Source: Bradyrhizobium lupini
GTDB lineage: Bacteria; Pseudomonadota; Alphaproteobacteria; Rhizobiales; Xanthobacteraceae
DNA length: 64,000 nucleotides
Assembly (NCBI RefSeq): GCF_040939785.1
Contig: NZ_CP162553.1
Location: 6,033,001-6,097,000, forward strand
Direction of reading: 5' to 3'
In this document: positions 43,307-52,134 of the stretch, one piece after another
Position numbering within the stretch: position 1 is the first letter of the stretch
Layout of the letters: each line of letters opens with the position of its first letter
Notes under the pieces: generated by a model
What the model saw: the letters and a program-made list of their open reading frames with translations, nothing else
The model's database searches: none
What the model was told of the DNA's origin: nothing
Made by a program: the position numbers and the translations under genes

Positions 43307-43750
43307 TCAGCTGGCGATCTGCTCGGCGGCTCGCCGCGCTGACTGTCGGGTCCGGTCGAGTGTCTCATCTCCGGCTTTTTCGGCCTTGGCACGCGCTTCA
43401 CATTTTGAGCGAAGCTCCTCAATCTCATCGTCTGTGAGGTGCTCAATTCCCACGAGACTATTGCGCGCCGCACTCACGCGAATGAGTTCGTCCAGCTTTA
43501 CCTGAATGGCCGCGCTGTCACGGTTTTGCGAGTTCTGAATCAGAAATACCATAAGGAAAGTTACGATTGTGGTCCCAGTATTAATGACCAACTGCCAAGT
43601 GTCCGAGAACTGGAAGAGCGGGCCGCTTATGCCCCACACGACCACCACACCCGCAGCTAACAGGAAGGTCGAGGCGCGCCCAGCCGCAAGCGAGGTTTTG
43701 TTAGCGAAATCACCGAAGAATTTTGAGATCCGGGATGGTTCGTTTTTCAT
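43307..43750 (-). CDS. Low-affinity iron permease family protein
   Basis: A 147-residue protein with two transmembrane helices (STFLLAAGVVVVWGISG and VINTGTTIVTFLMVFLIQN) and the conserved QNSQNRDSAAIQVKLDELI that marks this family. The C terminus is charged and helical. The family name comes from yeast Fet4; transport by the bacterial members is not well proven. A candidate stress-sigma promoter lies just upstream. Confidence 0.88.
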   Translation of the reverse strand: MKNEPSRISKFFGDFANKTSLAAGRASTFLLAAGVVVVWGISGPLFQFSDTWQLVINTGTTIVTFLMVFLIQNSQNRDSAAIQVKLDELIRVSAARNSLVGIEHLTDDEIEELRSKCEARAKAEKAGDETLDRTRQSARRAAEQIAS

Positions 43751-43774
43751 GACTCAGCCTTTGCCACCAACCAC

Positions 43775-43799
43775 AATGTTGTTTCGGGGCGAAAGTTCC
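43775..43799 (-). promoter_or_regulatory. Candidate EcfG-type promoter, GGAAC-N16-CATT
   Basis: On the minus strand GGAAC (43799-43795), 16-base spacer, CATT (43778-43775), 25 bases ahead of the iron-permease start at 43750. This is the fourth example of the CATT form in the window. Confidence 0.5.
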
Positions 43800-44003
43800 G
43801 CGTCAGGAACCGACATAAATTGGCAGCAAACCGAGGCATGCTTTGCGCGGGAGCTCCCGAGAGCACGTATTGAGAGCGATCGCAGAGTACGTCCAAGCCA
43901 CGCCCGTTCGGATGCCGACCTCAACTCTAGAATTCAACTTGCTCCTGATTCGAAAACGGCATGGCCAAGGATTCCATTCACGCCAGTGCCAGCCGCGGAT
44001 CTC

Positions 44004-45044
44004 TCACCCGCAGCGTCCTCCACGAGCGATCAGGTTGCGATATCGGGTCTCGTATTCATTCGCCATCCGGCTTGCGGCGAAGCGCTCTTCGAACCGGGCG
44101 CGGACCACTCGTCTGTCCAGTCGGCCCAGTTCTTTCACCGCCCTGATCGCCTGCTCCTGACCGTCGACGATGAAGCCGGTGACGCCGTCCTCCACAACTT
44201 CAGGCACCGACCCTGATCGATAAGCGATCACGGGCGTTCCGCACGCCATCGCCTCGATCATCACCAGACCGAACGGCTCGGGCCAATCGATCGGAAATAG
44301 CAGGCCCGCTGCGTCTGCGAGGAAAGGCTGCTTCTTCGCGTCGTCGACCTCGCCGACGAGTTGAACCGTCTGGCCATCGATGTTCGGCTCGAGCTTGTTC
44401 TTGAAGTAGGCCGTCTCCGACCGAGGAATCTTGGCGGCAATTCGCAGCGGCATTCGCGCCGCGCGCGCGATGCGTATGGCGTCCTCCGGTCCCTTGTCAG
44501 CCGTCAGCCTCCCCAGAAAGGCCAGGTAGGAACCCGGTTCGTAGGACGGCCGAAACAGATCCTTCGGCAGTCCGTGCTGGATCGTCGCGATCCAGTTCGC
44601 CTCCGGAAGTGGCCGACGCTGGTCGGCGGAAATGGAGACGAATGGAGCGTCTGCAAAGATGCCGATTACCTCGGGCAGACAAGGAAGGTCTAGCCTGCCG
44701 TGCATCGTGGTCAGAAAAGGCACGCCGGTTCGGCTCAGCACCGGAAGGGGCAACCAGTCGATGTGGGAGTGGATCACGTCGAAGTCGCCTGCGCGCTCGG
44801 CGATGGCCTCGATCAGAAGCGCGCAGGCGGCATTCGGATCGGCACCCTTCCGCCCCAGGCGCAGCGCGCGCGGCCACACGGCGTGGAGCTTTCCCTTCGT
44901 CTTGGAATCCCCGCTGGCGAACAGGGTGACGTCGTGTCCGAGTTCGACCAGTTCGTCCACGAGCCAGGCGATCACACGCTCAGTGCCGCCGTAAAGCTTT
45001 GGAGGTACGCTCTCGGCCAACGGAGCAAGCTGCGCAATCCGCAT
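44004..45044 (-). CDS. Glycosyltransferase family 4
   Basis: A 346-residue GT-B fold enzyme. The N-terminal half has PPKLYGGTERVIAWLVDEL and HDVTLFASGDSKTK. The C-terminal half has YLAFLGRLTADKGPEDAI and the donor-binding EPFGLVMIEAMACGTPVIAYRSG near 255. Substrate and acceptor are not evident; related proteins in stress-gene neighbourhoods make capsular or trehalose-like glycosides. The start is ATG 45044, close behind the small membrane gene at 45048. Confidence 0.88.
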   Translation of the reverse strand: MRIAQLAPLAESVPPKLYGGTERVIAWLVDELVELGHDVTLFASGDSKTKGKLHAVWPRALRLGRKGADPNAACALLIEAIAERAGDFDVIHSHIDWLPLPVLSRTGVPFLTTMHGRLDLPCLPEVIGIFADAPFVSISADQRRPLPEANWIATIQHGLPKDLFRPSYEPGSYLAFLGRLTADKGPEDAIRIARAARMPLRIAAKIPRSETAYFKNKLEPNIDGQTVQLVGEVDDAKKQPFLADAAGLLFPIDWPEPFGLVMIEAMACGTPVIAYRSGSVPEVVEDGVTGFIVDGQEQAIRAVKELGRLDRRVVRARFEERFAASRMANEYETRYRNLIARGGRCG

Positions 45045-45047
45045 CGG

Positions 45048-45182
45048 CTAGGCTCCGAACACGAACCGCAGGACAGTCACGATCGTCGCGGAAATGAGGG
45101 CCGAAATCGCGAGCAGCGTCCAATCAGGCCTCGTGCTTCCGCGGGCCACTCGCGCTGCAAGCGTCTTCATGGCCGTCAACAT
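45048..45182 (-). CDS. Small single-helix membrane protein
   Basis: A 44-residue protein (MLTAMKTLAARVARGSTRP) with one C-terminal hydrophobic helix (LLAISALISATIVTVLRFVF). It starts inside the end of the 45176 gene and stops four bases before the glycosyltransferase start. This implies an operon of three minus-strand genes. An internal ATG at 45170 is an alternative start. Confidence 0.5.
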   Translation of the reverse strand: MLTAMKTLAARVARGSTRPDWTLLAISALISATIVTVLRFVFGA

Positions 45183-45391
45183 TCGTCTCGAGGAAGCCGC
45201 TGCAGATAGGCTATCCCGAAGCCAGCGAGTTCTTCGGTATCGCTCTCTCGCGCTTCCGACCTGCTTTGGAGGTGGCGCTCCAGCAGGCAGCGCCGGCTGT
45301 CGTGCGGATCGACCTCGGGGTGCTGCGCCCGGTACACCGTCCAGGCGGTCTCCATGGCGTTCTTCAAGACGACTTCGTCGACCATACTCAC
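45176..45391 (-). CDS. Small conserved hypothetical protein
   Basis: A 71-residue protein (MSMVDEVVLKNAMETAW, then YRAQHPEVDPHDSRRCLLERH and ELAGFGIAYLQRL) of a kind conserved across Bradyrhizobium. The ATG at 45391 follows GGAGGGAGTG on the minus strand. The function is unknown. Confidence 0.7.
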   Translation of the reverse strand: MSMVDEVVLKNAMETAWTVYRAQHPEVDPHDSRRCLLERHLQSRSEARESDTEELAGFGIAYLQRLPRDEC

Positions 45392-45714
45392 TCCCTCCGG
45401 AGACCGAACCCAGTCGCTGCCAACTCAAGGCACTCCGGAAAGTTTCCGGTTTTTCCCGCTGGCTTAGCCGCTCGAGAAGGAGCCTTTGCTCGGCTCTTTC
45501 GCGCGGTCCGACCGAGCTGCAGGCGTTGGCTTCGGCCGGACCTTCTGGATGCAAGCGGGGCGGCCGTCGCGGTCACGGCGGCGGGCTCCGTACTGGCGCA
45601 TCGCGCGCCGTCTCCGGCGGCGAGGATTCCATTGCCCGCGCCGCCCGGGCAGCTGCAACCATTGCCTCTTTTTCCCGTTATCGGTAGGGCGCGAGCAATG
45701 TGAAAGGAATCTCG
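45392..45714. other. Intergenic interval between divergent genes
   Basis: About 320 bases without a supported gene. Long frames on both strands here are GC-rich shadows. The right end carries the ribosome-binding site of the next gene (AAAGGAATCTCG). Confidence 0.35.
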
Positions 45715-46131
45715 ATGAAGAAGATCGCGATGTCGGCGCTGATGGTCGGCGCTCTTGGTCTGTCCACGGTGGCCACCACCTCTCCTGCCGAAGCCCACTG
45801 GCGAGGTGGCTGGGGACCGGGCATCGCCGGCGGTCTGTTGGCCGGCGCCGTAATCGGCGGGCTTGCCTCGTCGGCTTATGGATGGGGACCTGGCTACGGC
45901 TACTACGGTGGCCCCCGCTATTATGGAGCGGGCTATTACGGCGGACCCTACGCCTACGACTACGGCTACGACGAGCCCTATCGCTGGGGTGGTGGTTACG
46001 CCACCACGACCTACTACACGGCGCCCGTGTCTTACGGCTACCGGTACCGCCGAGCCGTGCGGCCTGCTTACGCCTATTACCGCGGATCATATCCGGTCGT
46101 GCGGCACCGCTGGCACCATCACCGCTGGTGA
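45715..46131 (+). CDS. Secreted Gly/Tyr-rich protein
   Basis: A 138-residue protein with a signal peptide (MKKIAMSALMVGALGL, cleaved near AEA at 29), a short hydrophobic glycine-rich segment (IAGGLLAGAVIGGLASSA) and then Tyr/Gly-rich repeats such as YGYYGGPRYYGAGYYGG. The C terminus is His/Arg-rich (RHRWHHHRW). The start ATG 45715 follows AAAGGAATCTCG. It is probably periplasmic or surface-associated. A terminator follows. Confidence 0.75.
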   Translation: MKKIAMSALMVGALGLSTVATTSPAEAHWRGGWGPGIAGGLLAGAVIGGLASSAYGWGPGYGYYGGPRYYGAGYYGGPYAYDYGYDEPYRWGGGYATTTYYTAPVSYGYRYRRAVRPAYAYYRGSYPVVRHRWHHHRW

Positions 46132-46148
46132 CAGGCCCCGACAGCAAC

Positions 46149-46178
46149 AAGCCGCGCTCGTCGAGGGCGCGGCTTTTC
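46149..46178 (+). terminator. Intrinsic terminator after the Gly/Tyr-rich protein gene
   Basis: AAGCCGCGC and GCGCGGCTT form a nine-base stem around a nine-base loop (46149-46175), followed by a short T-rich tail. It lies 17 bases past the stop. Confidence 0.75.
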
Positions 46179-46321
46179 CTCGATCAAGCGCTTACCACCA
46201 CTCGCCGAGAAAGGGTTCGTGTCGACCAAGGGCGGCTGACGGGCGTCCCACTTCCCCTAGCTTAAGGCCCTGCTCGTGGGCTTGTTTCGGAGTCCTTCGC
46301 CATTCCGCTCGGGAGCGGTGA

Positions 46322-46762
46322 TTGCTCGCCCGGGCCGCCTGATGCCGTCGACACAGGATCTGTTGGCCTAGCGAAAGGATTGGCTGTAGCCACGATCTCG
46401 ACCACCACATCAGCAAGCCGTCGCCGGATCAGATCGCGTCAAAGGCAACGTCCAAGCCGGCGCGTTCGTCCGGCAACGCTATCGAGCCGTCGCCAGCCTC
46501 CCTCCTCAATCTGCACCAAATCCACCTGATCCCATCCGAGCTATTCTCGTCCCTGATTGAAGCTGGCTCCGAGAGTGCGGCGGGGGCTGGGCGAGAACAT
46601 CTGCTGGTCTGGACCGCGAACGAATGCCGTCGGGACGATCATTTAGCTCGGACCCATGGCGATATCGAGCTGACCGAAATCTGGACGCCGTGTGTTCTCA
46701 ACGGCCCCTTGTTCAGAACGGCTTCAAACGACAGGTGCTCTCGTCGGCGAAGGCGATCCCCC
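46322..46762 (+). pseudogene. Relic of a polX end plus MOSC gene, copy B
   Basis: GCCCGGGCCGCCTGATGCCG matches the junction of the polX-like stop and MOSC start at 37340-37355. Further matches in order are GTCCGGCAACGCTATC, CACCTGATCCCATCCGAGCT, CTGGTCTGGACC and CAGGTGCTCTCGTCGGCG. Together they span nearly the whole MOSC gene with many indels and stops. This is the longest of the three degenerate copies and shows that the ancestral unit included the polX neighbour. No gene survives in 46179-46813. Confidence 0.7.
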
Positions 46763-46813
46763 GCAAGCCAAGAATCCTGCTGCCAGCCATCGTGCATGAA
46801 CGATCTCTGATGG

Positions 46814-47734
46814 TCAGGCGATCGACTTTACCGCACCTCTGACCGGCATTCCGTCCTGCGCGCCCTCTTTAAGGCAATTTAATGCGGCAGCCTCGCATCC
46901 AATTTCCAAAGACTTTTGCAACGGCACTATCTCACTTACCATAGACGCGAAGGCGCCGACGAAGGCATCGCCGGCCCCGGTTGTGTCGATGGGGGTGATG
47001 CAGGGAGCAGGCGCGCGGAGACGCTTGCCATCGGCGGTGAAGGCGAGTGCGCCCAGCGCGCCAGCGGTTACGATGCAGTTGAGGTCACCGGCCCTGGCAA
47101 GTTCGGCGGCTGCGGCGTCGTAATCCGGCGACGGGGCGAAGCCGATGGCCCTGGCTGCATCCAGAGCCTCATGCTCGTTGACGAGGAGATAATCGGTCAC
47201 CGAGAGAAGCTCGACCACCATCTCGCGGGTCATCAACTCCGGCACGGGTGCGAGATTCCAGATGACAGTACCGGACACGGATTTCGTCTTGCGTGCGGCC
47301 GCCAGCGCTTCTGCGAAAGGCACTTCCATTTGAAGCACCAGGATTGTGTCACGGCCGAATAGCGCGATGGGGAGGTCATCGGCGCTCGCGGTCATGTTGG
47401 CGCCGCTTGCCACCGTGATTGCATTTTCACCGGTCTGATCGACCGTGATGAAGGCACAGCCGGTCGGCTGGTCCGATCTGACGACGAGATCCGTGTCGAC
47501 GCCGTTTGCTCGGAGATTCTCTACCGCTCTGTCGCCGAATCCGTCGCGTCCGATACGGCCCGCGATTCGGACGCGTCCCGACCCGGCAATGCGCGCGGCA
47601 GCCACGGCCTGATTGGCGCCCTTGCCGCCGAAATGGGTTCGATAGGAGGGCGCGAGCACGGTGCGGCCGGGGCCCGGAATGACCGGGACATGGGCGACCA
47701 GATCGATGTTAAGCGATCCGAACACTAGGATCAT
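46814..47734 (-). CDS. rbsK: Ribokinase (PfkB family sugar kinase)
   Basis: A 306-residue PfkB carbohydrate kinase that phosphorylates a sugar at a primary hydroxyl. It starts MILVFGSLNIDLVAHVP, with GGKGANQAVAAARI near 41 and the catalytic/anion-hole motif IDTTGAGDAFVGAFAS near 250. ATG 47734 was chosen because it gives the family N terminus; the frame extends upstream through rpiB sequence. It lies 13 bases after rpiB and is the last gene of the operon. The substrate is a pentose or related sugar; D-ribose is not proven. Confidence 0.88.
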   Translation of the reverse strand: MILVFGSLNIDLVAHVPVIPGPGRTVLAPSYRTHFGGKGANQAVAAARIAGSGRVRIAGRIGRDGFGDRAVENLRANGVDTDLVVRSDQPTGCAFITVDQTGENAITVASGANMTASADDLPIALFGRDTILVLQMEVPFAEALAAARKTKSVSGTVIWNLAPVPELMTREMVVELLSVTDYLLVNEHEALDAARAIGFAPSPDYDAAAAELARAGDLNCIVTAGALGALAFTADGKRLRAPAPCITPIDTTGAGDAFVGAFASMVSEIVPLQKSLEIGCEAAALNCLKEGAQDGMPVRGAVKSIA

Positions 47735-47747
47735 GGCGGAGAAACCG

Positions 47748-48194
47748 TCAGCCTTGCTCGTCCAAGACTCGCAGCTTCTCCACGCGGCGGCGGAAATCCT
47801 CGTCGGTGGAGAACTCGGCCGAGAGATAGGACGAGACGAGATCGACGGCCAGCCACGCGCCGACGATCTGCGCGCCGATGCACATGACGTTGACGTCGTC
47901 ATGCTCAACGCTCTGATGGGCTGAATGGATGTCGTGGCAGACCGCGGCGCGAATGCCCTTCATCTTGTTGGCGGCGATCGAGGCGCCGACGCCGGTGCCG
48001 CAGACCATGATGCCACGCGTGGCTTCGCCCGAGGTCACCTTCTGAGCCACGGCGCGGGCGATGTCGGGGAAATCCACCGGCTTGTCGTCATAGGAGCCGA
48101 CGTCGACGACGTCATGCCCGAGGCTGCGGATGTGGTCGATGACGGTTTGCTTGAGCGGCCAGCCGGCGTGGTCGGATCCGATGACGAGACGCAT
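47748..48194 (-). CDS. rpiB: RpiB/LacA-LacB-family sugar-phosphate isomerase
   Basis: A 148-residue isomerase starting MRLVIGSDHAGWPLKQ. It has the catalytic Cys-containing GIMVCGTGVGASIAANK near 70 and an Asp/His cluster (CHDIHSAHQSVEHDD) near 93. It interconverts aldose and ketose phosphates, classically ribose-5-phosphate and ribulose-5-phosphate, though many paralogues act on tetrose or hexose phosphates. ATG 48194 follows AAGAAGGGC. It is separated from the upstream binding-protein gene by a large hairpin. Confidence 0.9.
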   Translation of the reverse strand: MRLVIGSDHAGWPLKQTVIDHIRSLGHDVVDVGSYDDKPVDFPDIARAVAQKVTSGEATRGIMVCGTGVGASIAANKMKGIRAAVCHDIHSAHQSVEHDDVNVMCIGAQIVGAWLAVDLVSSYLSAEFSTDEDFRRRVEKLRVLDEQG

Positions 48195-48221
48195 GTGATG
48201 CCCTTCTTGATTTTGCATGGG

Positions 48222-48247
48222 CGTGGCAGCCGCGCGCGGCTGCCACG
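48222..48247 (-). terminator. Perfect 26-bp palindrome between the binding-protein gene and rpiB
   Basis: CGTGGCAGCCGCG is followed directly by its reverse complement. No T tract follows, so it is likelier an intercistronic stem that stabilises the upstream binding-protein mRNA or reduces downstream expression than a full terminator. Confidence 0.55.
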
Positions 48248-48260
48248 ATTGTTTCCGGTC

Positions 48261-49055
48261 TTAGCTACGCATATCCGGCGGCAGCTCGACGCCGTGGAAT
48301 TTCTTGTAGATCGCGTTGAGCTTGCCGTTCTTGACGTTCTCGGTGATCCAGGTGTTGAGCTTGTCCATCAGGCGCGGCTCACCCTTCTTCAGTCCGATGG
48401 CGAGGTCGAAGGTCGCCAGCGGAATCCGGGACTCGAACACGCGCGAGGGGTTCTTCACGCCGATCTGGTTGATGATGGTCGCCGACGAGGCGACGCAGTC
48501 GACCTGACCGGACACAGCCGCCGTGACCATGGTGGCGTCGTCATCGTAACGGGAGATCTTGAGGTCCTTGTCCTTCATGTTGGACAGGGTCGTGTCCTGC
48601 GTGGTGCCGCGCGAGACGCCGATCGACTTGTCCTTGAGGTCAGGCCAGTCCTTGACCGTCGATGATTTCAGGCAGCCGACGTCGGATTGCAGCGTCGCAT
48701 AACGCTTGGTGAAATCGATCACCTTGGCGCGATCCGGCGTCACCGAGAGCGTCGAAATGATGACGTCGGCCTTGCCGGTCAGGACGTTCGGGATACGGGT
48801 TGCCCCGGTGGTCTGGATGAACTCGAGCTCGAGCCCCCAGTCCTTGGCGAGCAGCTGCGCGACTTCGACGTCGGAGCCGGTCGGCTTCATGCTCGAGTCC
48901 ATCATGCCCGAAGGCGGGATGGCGAGGTCGGTCGAGATGCGGATCTTCTTGGCCTGCGTGATATCGTCGAGTAAGTCGGCCGATGCCGGCGTCGCCGCCA
49001 TCATGACGAGGCCACACAGCGCGGCGGCAGCACCCAGCAATGTCTTGTTGGTCAT
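48261..49055 (-). CDS. ABC transporter periplasmic binding protein, polar amino-acid type
   Basis: A 264-residue family 3 solute-binding protein with a signal peptide (LLGAAAALCGLVMMAATPASA, cleaved near 27). It shows KKIRISTDLAIPPSGMMD, GSDVEVAQLLAKDWGLELEFI, LTGKADVIISTLSVTPDRAK and later LAIGLKKGEPRL. This fold is used for amino acids, opines and some sugar acids. It heads the transporter set with its ATPase 16 bases upstream. Confidence 0.88.
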   Translation of the reverse strand: MTNKTLLGAAAALCGLVMMAATPASADLLDDITQAKKIRISTDLAIPPSGMMDSSMKPTGSDVEVAQLLAKDWGLELEFIQTTGATRIPNVLTGKADVIISTLSVTPDRAKVIDFTKRYATLQSDVGCLKSSTVKDWPDLKDKSIGVSRGTTQDTTLSNMKDKDLKISRYDDDATMVTAAVSGQVDCVASSATIINQIGVKNPSRVFESRIPLATFDLAIGLKKGEPRLMDKLNTWITENVKNGKLNAIYKKFHGVELPPDMRS

Positions 49056-49071
49056 TCCTAGTTCCTCCCTA

Positions 49072-49830
49072 TTATGTTTTTAAGTTGCCCGTGCCCACGA
49101 ATTGCGTGAGTTCGGGGGTCGTCGGCGACGTCAGGATCGAGGCAGGTCCGGTTTCGTGAACCTTGCCGCGATGCATGAAGACGATCCGGTCGGCGATGCC
49201 TTTGGCAAAGCCCATCTCGTGGGTGACCATCACCATGGTCATGCCATCAGCCGCCAGCTGCTCGATCACCTTCAGCACTTCGCCGGTGAGCTCCGGATCG
49301 AGCGCGGACGTGACCTCGTCGAACAGCATCACTTTCGGCTGCATGGCGAGCGAGCGGGCGATGGCGGCGCGCTGCTGCTGGCCGCCGGAAAGCTGCTCCG
49401 GGTAGGCGTGAAGCTTCTCCTCGAGCCCGACCTGCGCCAGCACTTTTCGCGCAAGGTCTTTGGCCTGCGACGCTGTCATGCCCTTGACGGCACAGGGCGC
49501 CAGCGTGATGTTCTGCTCGATCGTGAGATGCGGAAACAAATTGTAGCTCTGGAACACGATGCCGACGTCCTGGCGCAGCGCGCGCAGGTCGACGTCGGGA
49601 CGGTCAACCCGATGTCCGCAGACGACGATCTCGCCGCCGTCGACCTTCTCGAAGCGGTCGATGCAGCGCAGCGCCGTGCTCTTGCCGGAGCCGGAGCGGC
49701 CGATCAGCGCCAGCACCTCGCCGCGCTCGACGGCAAAACTGACACCATCGAGCACCCGCAGCGAGCCAAAGCTCTTCTGCACGTCGCGGAGCAACACAAT
49801 CGGTTCGGAGGCGGAGGCGTTCTGCTGCAT
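49072..49830 (-). CDS. ABC transporter ATP-binding protein, polar amino-acid type
   Basis: A 252-residue ATPase with Walker A (GRSGSGKST), Q-loop region, signature [16 protein letters not shown] and Walker B ([14 protein letters not shown]). ATG 49830 ([18 protein letters not shown]) gives the usual length; the longer in-frame start at 49911 would overlap the permease gene. It powers the two permeases encoded just upstream. Confidence 0.9.
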   Translation of the reverse strand: MQQNASASEPIVLLRDVQKSFGSLRVLDGVSFAVERGEVLALIGRSGSGKSTALRCIDRFEKVDGGEIVVCGHRVDRPDVDLRALRQDVGIVFQSYNLFPHLTIEQNITLAPCAVKGMTASQAKDLARKVLAQVGLEEKLHAYPEQLSGGQQQRAAIARSLAMQPKVMLFDEVTSALDPELTGEVLKVIEQLAADGMTMVMVTHEMGFAKGIADRIVFMHRGKVHETGPASILTSPTTPELTQFVGTGNLKT

Positions 49831-49832
49831 GT

Positions 49833-50507
49833 TCAGGCCGGTGCAAGGTGAAACTTGCCACGCCCCATGCGACGTTCCAGCTTCTGGCTGAACAACGACA
49901 GGGGATAGCACATGGTGAAATAGGCGACGGCGATGATGGCGTAGATGACGAACGGCTCGAAAAGCGAGTTGTTGACGATCTGGCCCGAGCGCATCAGCTC
50001 AACAAAGCCGACGACGGAAGCGAGGGAGGTGTTCTTGATGATCTGCACCATGAAGCCGACGGTAGGCGGCGTCGCGATGCGGATCGCCTGCGGCAGGATC
50101 ACCTTCATCATGCGCTGGGTCCGGCTCAGTGCCAGGCCTTCGGCAGCCTCCCATTGCGGCTTCGGCACGGACTGGATGCAGCCACGCCAGATCTCGCCGA
50201 GATAAGCGGCGACATAGAGTGTCAGCGAGGCGCCGGCGGCCGTGAGCGAGGAGACCTTGAGGCCGATTGCGGCGAGGCCGAAATAGCCCAGGAAGAGGAT
50301 GACCAGCAGCGGTGTGCCCTGGATGAGCTGGACATAGACGCCGCTGGCGATCCGCACCGATTTGAGCGGCGAGATGCGTGCCAGCGCAATCACAAAGCCC
50401 ACGATGCTGCCGCCGATCAGCGCGATCACGGATAGACCAATGGTCCACAGCGCGCCCTGGCCGAGGAACATCAAATGGTTAATGTTGAGATGTCCGCCCA
50501 TGGTCAT
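49833..50507 (-). CDS. ABC transporter permease, polar amino-acid type (second subunit)
   Basis: A 224-residue HisM/GlnP-type permease with about five transmembrane helices. The cytoplasmic EAA loop is seen as [22 protein letters not shown] near 120, and an N-terminal [15 protein letters not shown] stretch is typical of the family. It starts one base after the other permease gene stop. Confidence 0.88.
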   Translation of the reverse strand: MTMGGHLNINHLMFLGQGALWTIGLSVIALIGGSIVGFVIALARISPLKSVRIASGVYVQLIQGTPLLVILFLGYFGLAAIGLKVSSLTAAGASLTLYVAAYLGEIWRGCIQSVPKPQWEAAEGLALSRTQRMMKVILPQAIRIATPPTVGFMVQIIKNTSLASVVGFVELMRSGQIVNNSLFEPFVIYAIIAVAYFTMCYPLSLFSQKLERRMGRGKFHLAPA

Positions 50508-50508
50508 C

Positions 50509-51192
50509 TCACAACGGTGTGCCGAGCCGGCGACGGCGCGGGAACAGCACGAGGCCGAGGCCCCAGAAGCCCGCGCGCATCACCAGCGACAGGATAATGT
50601 AGAGCACGGCGACGATGATGTAGGTCTCGAACGCGCGATAGGTGTCCGACTGAATGTAGTTGGCGACGGCGGTGAGCTCTTCGGCGGAGATCTGCGAGCA
50701 GACCGAGGAGGCCAGCATCAACAGCACGAACTGGCTGGTCAGCGCTGGATAGACCTTTTCGATCGCCGGCAGCAGGATGATGTGCCAGTAGATCTGGAGG
50801 CGTGACAGCGCCAGTCCTTCGGCGGCCTCGATTTGTCCGCGTGGAACCGCCTCGAAGCCGGCGCGCATGATCTCGGCGGTGTAGGCGCCGACATTGATGG
50901 TCAGCGCGGCCACCGCCACGGTAAAGGCCGAGAGTTTCAGTCCCAGGCTGGCGAGGCCGAAATAGACCAGGAAGATCTGCACCAGCAGGGGCGTGTTGCG
51001 GATCGATTCGACGTAGACCTTGCAGGTGCCGGCGATCAGCGCGCTGTGCGAGCCGCGGCCGACGGCTGCAAGCGTGCCGAACAGGGCGCCGAGCACGGTC
51101 GCAAAAACCGCCAACTCCAGCGTCAGCGCGGCGCCGGCGAGAAAGCTCGGCCAACGCTCCAGCACTGCGGGGAAGTCGAGTTGGAGGCTCAT
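50509..51192 (-). CDS. ABC transporter permease, polar amino-acid type (first subunit)
   Basis: A 227-residue permease paralogous to the next gene, with YVESIRNTPLLVQIFLVYF near 59 and the EAA loop [22 protein letters not shown] near 118. The two permeases probably form a heterodimer. It begins 10 bases after the dehydrogenase gene stop. Confidence 0.88.
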   Translation of the reverse strand: MSLQLDFPAVLERWPSFLAGAALTLELAVFATVLGALFGTLAAVGRGSHSALIAGTCKVYVESIRNTPLLVQIFLVYFGLASLGLKLSAFTVAVAALTINVGAYTAEIMRAGFEAVPRGQIEAAEGLALSRLQIYWHIILLPAIEKVYPALTSQFVLLMLASSVCSQISAEELTAVANYIQSDTYRAFETYIIVAVLYIILSLVMRAGFWGLGLVLFPRRRRLGTPL

Positions 51193-51202
51193 TGTGTCAG
51201 GT

Positions 51203-52103
51203 TCAGCCGGTGGTCTGGTTGGTCATGCGGTCATAGACGCGGAAAAGCGCCTGGTTGCCATTGTTGCCTTCGCCATGCGCGCGCGCGTCCACATATTGGC
51301 TGGTGACGAGCGCCGTGCCCGGCAGCGGCACGCTCAGCGCCTGCGCGTGCTCCTGCACCAGGCGGAGGTCCTTCAGCTGGAGATCGATCCGGAAGCCGGC
51401 GGAGACATCACCGGCGATCATCGCGGGGCCGAGCTTGTCGAGCATCCAGGAGGCGGCGGAGCCTCCGAGCAGCACTCGGCGCAGCAAATTGAGATCGAGG
51501 CCCGAAGCGCGCCCGAGCGCGAGCGCCTCGCAGATGGCCTGGATGTTGATGCCGCAGATCAGCTGATTGCAGAGTTTGACGGTCTGCCCGGCGCCGGACG
51601 CGCCGACATGCGTGATGGTGGTGCCCATCGCGCGGAAGAACGGCTCGGCCTGCGCGAAGGCGTTCGCATCACCGCCGGCCATGATCGAGAGTGCGGCGTT
51701 CTTGGCGCCCAACGGCCCACCCGAGACCGGCGCGTCGATGAAGCTGACGCCAATTTTTTTGCAGGTCGGCATGGATGCGGCGGACCGCGACCGGCGAGAT
51801 CGTGCTCATGTCGACGATCAGCTTGCCGGGGGGCGGCGACTTCAGCAGCCCATGCTCGCTGTAAACAGTCGCCTCGACATGGGGCGTGTCGGGCAGCATG
51901 GTGATGACGATGTCGGCGCCTTGCGCAGCATCGGCCGGGTTCTTGGCCCGGGTCGCGCCTTCCTGGACGATATCGGCTAAGGCGGCCTCGTTGAGGTCGA
52001 ACGCGTGCACCGCGTGCCCCGCCTTCAGAAGGTTGCGCACCATCTCCAGGCCCATCGTACCGACTCCGATGAAGCCGACGCTGCCCTTGTCGTTCCGTCC
52101 CAT
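51203..52103 (-). pseudogene. NAD(P)-dependent beta-hydroxyacid dehydrogenase, frameshifted
   Basis: The N-terminal half (51669-52103) shows the Rossmann start GFIGVGTMGLEMVRNLLKAG and IVITMLPDTPHVEA. The C-terminal half (to 51203, another frame) shows SFIDAPVSGGPLGAKNAA, the signature of 3-hydroxyisobutyrate or tartronate-semialdehyde reductases, and VKLCNQLICGINI with the catalytic Lys. The frames meet at a run of seven T (51754-51760). With six, the protein reads DLQKIGVSFIDAP without a break. It may be inactivated, slippage-expressed, or a sequence error. Confidence 0.82.
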
Positions 52104-52134
52104 GCTATTCGTCCGTTTCTAGGTTAGTCCGCGA

